From CAVXJN01 sp963762165 (GTDB taxonomy: Bacteria; Pseudomonadota; Gammaproteobacteria; JASBUN01): a stretch of 64,000 nucleotides of DNA. The position numbers and the translations under genes were made by a program. The notes under the pieces are model-generated. The model saw only the letters and a list, made by a program, of their open reading frames with translations. It had not been told where the DNA came from and ran no database searches. How positions within the stretch are numbered: position 1 is the stretch's first letter; every line of letters begins with the position of its first letter. Below are positions 57,202-64,000 of the stretch, in pieces. Location: contig CAVXJN010000003.1 in NCBI GenBank assembly GCA_963762165.1, positions 806,001 to 870,000 of the forward strand, written 5' to 3'.

Positions 57202-57645
57202 ATGAGTCTGCGTACCTTTTTACTGCTGCTGTTCGTCGCCCTGCCATTGGCTGAGATCTACGTCCTGGTGCAGGTCGGTGCCGCCATCGGCGGCATCGCC
57301 ACGGTCGCGCTAGTGGTATTTTCCGCCGTTCTCGGCAGCCTCCTAGTGCGCCACCAGGGGTTTCGGACTTTGCAGGAAATCCGCCGCAGCCTCGATCGCG
57401 GCGAAGCGCCAGCCATACCCATGCTCGAAGGCGGCTTCCTGGTGATCGGCGGTATTTTGTTGTTGATTCCGGGGTTTATCACCGATTCGGTCGGCGCTCT
57501 GCTGCTGATTGCGCCCCTGCGACGGGCGATGATTGTGCGCTTCGTGAGCAGGATTTCCACTCCGGCCGGCCCGCCCGGTGGCGGCCCTCCCGACACCCCG
57601 GCTCCGCCGCGTACCATAGAAGGCGAGTACCGCCGCGACGATTGA
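57202..57645 (+). CDS. fxsA: FxsA family membrane protein
   Basis: A 147-residue protein with three or four hydrophobic segments: FLLLLFVALPLAEIYVLVQV, TVALVVFSAVLGSLLV and GGFLVIGGILLLIPGFITD. RHQGFRTLQEIRRSL is typical of FxsA, named for suppressing F-plasmid exclusion of phage T7. The cytoplasmic tail is Pro/Gly-rich. It lies directly upstream of groES in the same orientation, as in many gammaproteobacteria. Confidence 0.92.
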   Translation: MSLRTFLLLLFVALPLAEIYVLVQVGAAIGGIATVALVVFSAVLGSLLVRHQGFRTLQEIRRSLDRGEAPAIPMLEGGFLVIGGILLLIPGFITDSVGALLLIAPLRRAMIVRFVSRISTPAGPPGGGPPDTPAPPRTIEGEYRRDD

Positions 57646-57677
57646 GTGTCGGCGAAAAATTTTCGTGCGTCCCCGCC

Positions 57678-57705
57678 TTGACTCTGCAGGTTTCGCCGTT
57701 ATTAT
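57678..57705 (+). promoter_or_regulatory. Sigma-70 promoter of groESL
   Basis: TTGACT at 57678-57683 and TATTAT at 57700-57705 with a 16-base spacer. The -10 box abuts the CIRCE operator, so repressor binding there would block initiation. Confidence 0.75.
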
Positions 57706-57731
57706 TAGCACTCATTCTGGGTGAGTGCTAA
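57705..57731 (+). promoter_or_regulatory. CIRCE operator (HrcA binding site)
   Basis: TTAGCACTC, nine bases, GAGTGCTAA: a perfect 9-9-9 CIRCE inverted repeat. It is the binding site of the heat-shock repressor HrcA and lies between the -10 box and groES. Control by HrcA in addition to or instead of sigma-32 is expected. Confidence 0.97.
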
Positions 57732-57802
57732 ATCTTGGCGCTCCATCAAGAAGAAACAAGCACTTATGGTTCATATAGCTTCATCGCAAGGAGAAATGCT
57801 TG

Positions 57803-58093
57803 ATGAAAATTCGTCCACTCCATGACCGCGTGGTCATCAAACGAATGGAAGAAGAACGCACGACGGCCGGCGGTATTGTCATCCCCGACAGCGCGGCCGA
57901 AAAACCGATTCGCGGCGAAGTCGTCGCGGTAGGCAAGGGCAAGATTCTGGAAAACGGCGACGTGCGTCCTTTGGATGTGAAGACCGGCGACAAAGTGCTG
58001 TTCGGCAAATATGCAGGCACCGAGGTCAAGGTCGAAAGCGAAGATCTGTTGGTCATGCGCGAAGAAGACATCATGGGTGTCATCGAGGGCTAA
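57803..58093 (+). CDS. groES: Co-chaperonin GroES
   Basis: A 96-residue heptameric lid: MKIRPLHDRVVIKRMEEE, the mobile loop ERTTAGGIVIPDSAAEKP and VLFGKYAGTEVKV are standard. I start at the ATG at 57803 with AAGGAG 11 bases upstream; a TTG directly before it is unlikely. Translated just upstream of groEL. Confidence 0.97.
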   Translation: MKIRPLHDRVVIKRMEEERTTAGGIVIPDSAAEKPIRGEVVAVGKGKILENGDVRPLDVKTGDKVLFGKYAGTEVKVESEDLLVMREEDIMGVIEG

Positions 58094-58151
58094 CGCTCTA
58101 TCGACCGTTCACGGAAATCAGAGTTAACCGGATTCAAAGAGGAACACGGAA

Positions 58152-59798
<1,647 letters not shown>

Positions 59799-59824
59799 GC
59801 CCCGGCTGCTTCGAAGCCAGACAG

Positions 59825-59854
59825 AACCCCCGCCATTCGTGGCGGGGGTTTTTT
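59825..59854 (+). terminator. Intrinsic terminator of groESL
   Basis: AACCCCCGCC and GGCGGGGGTT form a 10-bp stem with a six-base loop, followed by a T-run. It lies 26 bases after the groEL stop. Confidence 0.95.
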
Positions 59855-59955
59855 CGTTTATGGAGGGAATAATCGAGCGTCCACCGCGTCTTTAATCAGA
59901 TGAACGCAAGCCGCGTCAGCGGCGAGCGCAATAATAAGGAAGCGGGGAGGAGAAT

Positions 59956-60465
59956 ATGAGAAATCGCGGGCTCGGCGCGCAAGTGGCGGCCGGTTTGTTT
60001 GCAGCGGTCGGTCTCGCCGGCTGCAGCAATGTCGTCAAGGAACAGCGCACGACGACCATCGACTCCGATCCACCCGGCGCCACTGTGCTGGCCTCCGGGG
60101 TCGAAATAGGCGCAACCCCCCTCACGGTCCGACCGGACGAAGTCTTTCCACCGCGTTTCGTCGGCTTCGAATACCGTGCGTCCGGCACGCTCACGGTGAA
60201 AAAGCTCGGCTGCAAAACCTTCAGTGAGCAGGTGAACGACGCGGTATTGTCCCGCGACATTCACGTGAAGCTCGACTGTGATCCGAACTATCGTCCCTCA
60301 CCCGCAGCATCCGCGCCAGCACCGTCGGCTCCGACTTTCCCGGCTGCGCGGCCGGATGCTTCCATTGCATCCCGTCTGCAGCGCTTGGATGCGTTGCGTA
60401 AGCAAGGCTTGATCACCGCAGACGAGTATCAGCAGCTTCGCAAGAAAATCCTCAACGAGTTGTGA
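59956..60465 (+). CDS. PEGA-domain lipoprotein with C-terminal SHOCT motif
   Basis: A 169-residue lipoprotein: signal peptide with lipobox GLAGC (Cys23), a PEGA-type beta domain (IDSDPPGATVLASGVEIGAT and PLTV), a Pro/Ala linker and a C-terminal SHOCT motif (ASRLQRLDALRKQGLITAD and EYQQLRKKI). PEGA domains are often found in surface-anchored proteins and SHOCT in oligomerisation; the role here is unknown. A closer ribosome-binding site (GGGGAGGAG) precedes a start of MRNRGLG. Sits between groESL and the DsrE/porin pair. Confidence 0.8.
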   Translation: MRNRGLGAQVAAGLFAAVGLAGCSNVVKEQRTTTIDSDPPGATVLASGVEIGATPLTVRPDEVFPPRFVGFEYRASGTLTVKKLGCKTFSEQVNDAVLSRDIHVKLDCDPNYRPSPAASAPAPSAPTFPAARPDASIASRLQRLDALRKQGLITADEYQQLRKKILNEL

Positions 60466-60559
60466 AAAAACTCGTCACTCGCGTGGAATAAAAACGAACC
60501 GAGCCACGTCTCTAACAGGAGCGGGCAGGGGAGAGCCCGTCTCGCAACAAATAAAACAA

Positions 60560-60600
60560 AACGGAGCGAGCCCATGGAGCGGGCGCTGCGATGCTCCGTT
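60560..60600 (+). repeat. Leader stem-loop upstream of the DsrE-like gene
   Basis: AACGGAGC (60560-60567) pairs with GCTCCGTT (60593-60600), with a possible inner stem GCCC / GGGC. It ends about 12 bases before the ribosome-binding site of the DsrE-like gene and has no T-run, so a regulatory or stabilising role is more likely than termination. Confidence 0.6.
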
Positions 60601-60624
60601 CACGCCACGTTAGGAGGAGTTGTC

Positions 60625-61086
60625 ATGCCGAAGTCTTGCAGGCGTGCTTTGCACGCGCTGTTGCCTCTGCTCGCATTGTTGATTTTGAGCAGCGGAGCAA
60701 ACGCAACCGAAATCAAATCTGACAAACCGTTCGCCGAAGCCAAAGTCGCATTGCAGATCAGCGACGCGGATCCTTCCAAACAGACACTGGTACTCAACGT
60801 CGCCAACAACCTGCTCAAGTACTACGGCCCCGACAAAGTCGACATCGAGATCGTCGCATTCGGTCCGGGACTGCGGTTGTTGTTCGACGATAACGTGAAC
60901 AAGGGCCGCATCGCGTCATTGGTGAATCAGGGTGTGCGGTTTTCCGCCTGCAGCAACACCATCCACGCCATGACCAAGATCCTCGAGCACGAACCGGTGC
61001 TCAACCCGAACGCTACCCGCGTTCCGGCCGGCATCGTGCGGGTCATGGAGCTGACCAGCAGCGGCTACACCTTGGTCAAACCTTAA
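60625..61086 (+). CDS. Exported DsrE-like protein
   Basis: A 153-residue protein with an N-terminal signal (ALHALLPLLALLILSSGANA) and a DsrE/F-like fold: KVALQISDADPSKQTLVLNV, NNLLKYYGPDKVDIEIVAFG and NQGVRFSACSNTI, with a Cys at the position used for sulfur binding in this superfamily. GGAGGAG precedes the ATG. Exported DsrE-like proteins of this type are common beside porins and sulfur-related genes in chemolithotrophs. Its direct role in sulfur transfer is inference. Confidence 0.8.
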   Translation: MPKSCRRALHALLPLLALLILSSGANATEIKSDKPFAEAKVALQISDADPSKQTLVLNVANNLLKYYGPDKVDIEIVAFGPGLRLLFDDNVNKGRIASLVNQGVRFSACSNTIHAMTKILEHEPVLNPNATRVPAGIVRVMELTSSGYTLVKP

Positions 61087-61120
61087 GCGCATCGAAAATA
61101 AAAAATTTGGAGGAGTTACC

Positions 61121-62464
61121 ATGCAGGTTTTCAAAAAAACGCTGCTCGCCACCGCTTGCGTCGCCGCAACTGCCGGCACGGCACAGGTTCAAGCAGCGAA
61201 CTGGCTGATGCTGCAAGGCACCGAGCCCGCGGGAACCGCCGCGCGCGCCAAGGTGTGGGGGTTCATTCAGCCGCAGTGGCAAAAGGATTACAGCGATCCC
61301 AATGCCGGTGATGCCTACATTCCGCCGAAACTGATCGGGCCGGATCTCAACTCGCAGAATTCGTTCAACGTGTTGCGCGCCCGCATCGGCGCCCGTGGCG
61401 CTGCTCTGCCCCTGGACCCGAACGTAAACTATTTTCTGCTGCTGGAAATGGGCAACAACGCCATCACGGCGCCGGGCAATGCGTTCGCGAAAGTCACCGA
61501 CGCCAGCGTTACCTTGAACCATATCAAAGGCGCGCGGATTCGCGCCGGCCTGTTCAAGTACCCGGGCGCAGAGGAAGGCTTGCAGGCGATTCACGTATTC
61601 GATTATGTGAACTTCACCGAGGTCAGCAATCAACTGATGCTGGAGCGCTTCCCGGAACGCAGCTTCCCCGCGGGTGGCAACGTAGCGCCGCAAACCTTGC
61701 CGCCACAGACGTCTTTGAATGCATTCACCACCAGCGTCGGTGCGTTCCGCGATACGGGTGTGCAGGTGTTCGACGCCTTTGACGTCGGCAACAATTGGGA
61801 GCTGAGTTACGCCGCCATGATCGGCAACGGCAACGGTCTGAATCTGTCGGACAACGACAACAACAAAGATGTTTACTTGTACTTCTCCGCCGAGAAGAAA
61901 TTCGGCGGTAAGGGGCCGTTCGCCCAGGGAATGAAGTTCTTTGGCTGGACCCAGCGCGGCAAGCGTTCTTTCGACGGCAACAACGACGGCACCGTCGAGG
62001 AATATGACCGCAATCGCAGCGGAGTGGGCTTCAAGTATATGAAAAAGCCTTTCCGGTTCACTGCGGAGTACATGCGTGGCGAAGGCATGATCTTCCAGGG
62101 TCCGGACAAGCCCACGTTCGCACTGGTGCCGCCTGCGGTAGGCAATCCCAATCATCCGGGCAATGGCCTTAATGCAAAGGCGAAAGGCTGGTACGTCGAA
62201 GGCGGCTGGTACATACCGCACACGCAGTTCGAACTCGATGCCCGCTACGATCAGTACAATCGCAATACCAATAGCCAATTTGAGCTGGAATTCCGTACCT
62301 GGACGCTGGGTGCGCAATACCACTTCAACAAGAAGACGCGTATTGCGGTGAACTATGCGATCCGCAACGACGAGGCGGTCAACTTCCCGACCGGCGCTGG
62401 ACCGAACCAGAACCTGGACGGTGTCGGCAACCGGTTGGCAGTGCAGCTCACCACGATCTTCTAA
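61121..62464 (+). CDS. Outer-membrane porin (phosphate-selective porin O/P type)
   Basis: A 447-residue outer-membrane beta-barrel with signal peptide MQVFKKTLLATACVAATAG, alternating amphipathic strands (AKVWGFIQPQWQKDYSDP, VNYFLLLEMGNN, WELSYAAMIGNG, TRIAVNYAIRND) and a C-terminal Phe, the barrel-insertion signal. The overall pattern resembles OprO/OprP-like porins, but substrate preference cannot be read. It follows the DsrE-like gene by 34 bases and ends in a strong terminator, so the two form an operon. Confidence 0.82.
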   Translation: MQVFKKTLLATACVAATAGTAQVQAANWLMLQGTEPAGTAARAKVWGFIQPQWQKDYSDPNAGDAYIPPKLIGPDLNSQNSFNVLRARIGARGAALPLDPNVNYFLLLEMGNNAITAPGNAFAKVTDASVTLNHIKGARIRAGLFKYPGAEEGLQAIHVFDYVNFTEVSNQLMLERFPERSFPAGGNVAPQTLPPQTSLNAFTTSVGAFRDTGVQVFDAFDVGNNWELSYAAMIGNGNGLNLSDNDNNKDVYLYFSAEKKFGGKGPFAQGMKFFGWTQRGKRSFDGNNDGTVEEYDRNRSGVGFKYMKKPFRFTAEYMRGEGMIFQGPDKPTFALVPPAVGNPNHPGNGLNAKAKGWYVEGGWYIPHTQFELDARYDQYNRNTNSQFELEFRTWTLGAQYHFNKKTRIAVNYAIRNDEAVNFPTGAGPNQNLDGVGNRLAVQLTTIF

Positions 62465-62494
62465 CAACAACCAGGTATCACGACGTAACTTGAG

Positions 62495-62523
62495 GGGCTC
62501 CACTTCGGTGGAGCCCTTTTTTT
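62495..62523 (+). terminator. Intrinsic terminator after the porin gene
   Basis: GGGCTCCAC and GTGGAGCCC form a 9-bp stem closed by a TTCG tetraloop and followed by seven T. It starts 30 bases after the porin stop. Confidence 0.95.
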
Positions 62524-62630
62524 GACCCGCGGCAGCGGTACGGCTTGGCGCCGTGGGGTTGCGGTTCCCGGTTGTGCCTCTCTGCGGCGTCAGGGCTGCG
62601 CCGGCCAGGCTCGGTTCCGCAAGATTACTT

Positions 62631-63797
62631 TTAGTCGAGTTGGCTGCCGCTCTGCGGTTCGTCTTCGTCCAGCACCAGGCTCAGGGACGGCCCCGATGAC
62701 AAGTCCTCGGCCAGTCCGGCCGCGTCCGGTGTCGGGCCGCGATCGTTGAGGCTGATGCGCAGGCGGAGGTTGTTCGCGGAGTCCGCGTTGCGCAACGCTT
62801 CTTCCTCTGTAATGTGTCCGGCGTTGTACAAATCGAACAACGCTTGATCGAAGGTCTGCATACCGAGATTGGTGGATTTCTCCATCACCTGTTTGATCTC
62901 AGCCACGTCGCCGCGTTTGATCATGTCGCATACCAGTGGCGTGCCCAACAGAATCTCGAACGCCGCGACGCGCTTGCCGTCCTTGGATGGAATCAGCCGC
63001 TGGGAGACGAACGCCCGCAAGTTCAGTGACAGATCCAGCAGCAGCTGCGAACGGCGGTCATCGGGGAAAAAGTTGATGATGCGGTCCAGCGCCTGGTTGG
63101 CGTTGTTGGCGTGCAAGGTCGATATTGCCAAGTGCCCGGTTTCAGCGAAAGCGATGGCATGTTCCATGGTTTCGCGGTGACGCACCTCGCCGATGAGAAT
63201 GACATCCGGCGCCTGGCGCAGCGTGTTGGCCAACGCGTCTTCGTAAGATTCCGTATCGACGCCCACTTCGCGCTGATTGACGATGCAGTTCTTGTGCGAA
63301 TGGACGAACTCGATCGGGTCTTCGATGGTGATGATGTGGCCGGCGCTGTTTTGATTGCGGTAGTCGATCAAAGAGGCCAACGAGGTCGACTTGCCCGAGC
63401 CGGTGGCGCCGACGAACAGCACCAGGCCGCGTTTGGACATGATGATTTTGGTGAGCACTTCCGGCAGGCCCAGCTCCTGCCATTTGGGAATTTCGGTCTT
63501 GATGTTGCGCACCACCATGGCGACCTGGCTGCGCTGCTTGAAGATGTTGACCCGGAAACGACCGACGCCTGCTTCCGAGAGCGCCAGATTCATCTCGGGC
63601 TTTTTGTCGAATGCGGCACGTTGCTCCTGGTCCATGACCGAGTAGGCAATGTCGCGAACCTGGCCGGCCGGCATGGAGCTTTTTTCGAGAGGTTTCAATA
63701 CTCCGTGGATCTTGGCGCAGGGCGGCGCGCCGGTGGTGAGGTAGAGATCCGAAGCGTCCTTCATGACCATGATCTTGAGATAGTCTTTAAAATCCAT
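62631..63797 (-). CDS. pilU: Type IV pilus retraction ATPase PilU
   Basis: A 388-residue PilT-family ATPase. MDFKDYLKIMVMKDASDLYL is the PilU-type start. Walker A VGATGSGKSTSLASL, the Asp box TIEDPIEFVH, Walker B APDVILIGEVRHRETM and the His box TGHLAISTLHANNA are present. The C-terminus has an acidic PilU-like extension (DRGPTPDAAG, LVLDEDEPQSG), longer than in PilT. pilT is not in the window. It powers pilus retraction together with PilT. It is divergent from the last gene. Confidence 0.9.
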   Translation of the reverse strand: MDFKDYLKIMVMKDASDLYLTTGAPPCAKIHGVLKPLEKSSMPAGQVRDIAYSVMDQEQRAAFDKKPEMNLALSEAGVGRFRVNIFKQRSQVAMVVRNIKTEIPKWQELGLPEVLTKIIMSKRGLVLFVGATGSGKSTSLASLIDYRNQNSAGHIITIEDPIEFVHSHKNCIVNQREVGVDTESYEDALANTLRQAPDVILIGEVRHRETMEHAIAFAETGHLAISTLHANNANQALDRIINFFPDDRRSQLLLDLSLNLRAFVSQRLIPSKDGKRVAAFEILLGTPLVCDMIKRGDVAEIKQVMEKSTNLGMQTFDQALFDLYNAGHITEEEALRNADSANNLRLRISLNDRGPTPDAAGLAEDLSSGPSLSLVLDEDEPQSGSQLD

Positions 63798-63944
63798 TGT
63801 CCCTCCACAGAGAAATCGGCGCCGCGAATCCCCCGAACCATCGGCCAAACCCTACGATCCTTGACCCGCCGGGCACCTGCTGCGCGCCGTTTGTGACGCA
63901 AATCGCTTTTGTTATCGGCGCCGCGGAGCCGTTAAGCTAGTTCG

Positions 63945-64000
63945 ATGGCAAACGATTCCCATTCCGAACTCCACCCCGTTCCAGCCGCGGTTGCCGCCAA
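63945..64000 (+). CDS. Start of a divergent gene, possibly YggS
   Basis: Only MANDSHSELHPVPAAVAA is visible before the edge. The divergent neighbour of pilT/pilU in gammaproteobacteria is usually yggS (PLP homeostasis), and the PAAVAA stretch could lead into its first helix. That is based on gene order alone. Confidence 0.3.
   Translation, partial: MANDSHSELHPVPAAVAA

Overview
The window reads as a chromosomal segment of a GC-rich gammaproteobacterium, probably an autotroph. The taxonomic call rests on gene order. The blocks rhlB / trxA-rho, dusB-fis-purH, cutA-dsbD-tlpA-aroQ-accB-accC-prmA, mutY-yggX, nudE / yrfG and fxsA-groES-groEL are all gammaproteobacterial arrangements. Autotrophy is inferred from a phosphoribulokinase gene cut by the left edge. 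A periplasmic DsrE-like protein next to an outer-membrane porin would fit a sulfur-oxidising lifestyle, but that is only suggestive. No transposase, prophage, integrase or CRISPR array was seen.

Layout. 0-4 kb: phosphoribulokinase (partial), a 3'-truncated MscS remnant, rlmKL and an intact MscS channel. 4-9 kb: trmB, thiG, thiS, an acyl-CoA synthetase, an L,D-transpeptidase and tRNA-Gly(CCC). 9-15.5 kb: a host-attachment-family protein, a badly frameshifted AsmA-family gene, mutY-yggX, a DUF4112 membrane protein, an AmrS-type radical SAM enzyme and tRNA-Phe. 15.6-19.7 kb: a Kai-type cluster (kaiC, two kaiB genes, hybrid histidine kinase). 20-24.5 kb: a sigma-54 activator with a pseudo-receiver, a near-perfect sigma-54 promoter, a PEP-CTERM surface protein and a subtilisin-like protease. 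24.7-33 kb: hrpA, cysQ, nudE, yrfG, a YkgJ-type protein and a possible PilZ protein. 33-36 kb: a methionine-salvage operon (mtnD-mtnW-mtnX-mtnB) that uses a RuBisCO-like enolase. 36-43 kb: rhlB, trxA-rho, glgP and a TlpA-like thioredoxin. 43-53.7 kb: purD, a diguanylate cyclase, then purH-fis-dusB-DUF3426-prmA-accC-accB-aroQ read on the minus strand. 53.9-59.8 kb: tlpA, dsbD, cutA, fxsA and groESL under a CIRCE operator. 59.9-64 kb: a PEGA/SHOCT lipoprotein, the DsrE-like protein with porin, pilU and the first codons of a divergent gene.

The most interesting system is the Kai cluster. KaiC keeps both Walker A motifs, both Glu-Glu pairs and hydroxyl residues at the phosphorylation positions, but ends in a long predicted coiled coil. 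It is followed by one canonical-looking KaiB, one divergent KaiB and a soluble PAS-HisKA-HATPase-REC kinase. No KaiA is present. This resembles the KaiA-independent KaiBC timers of non-cyanobacteria. Divergent from it lies a sigma-54 activator upstream of a PEP-CTERM gene with its own sigma-54 promoter, so a clock-to-surface output is conceivable but unproven.

A strong caution: about twenty genes, including normally essential ones (accC) and conserved housekeeping genes (purH, purD, fis, dusB, mutY, rlmKL), are split by one or more frameshifts while their protein sequence simply continues in another frame. The clustering and the genes hit point to consensus indel errors in the assembly, not to gene decay. 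Coordinates of such genes are given as the full span that the original gene should occupy.
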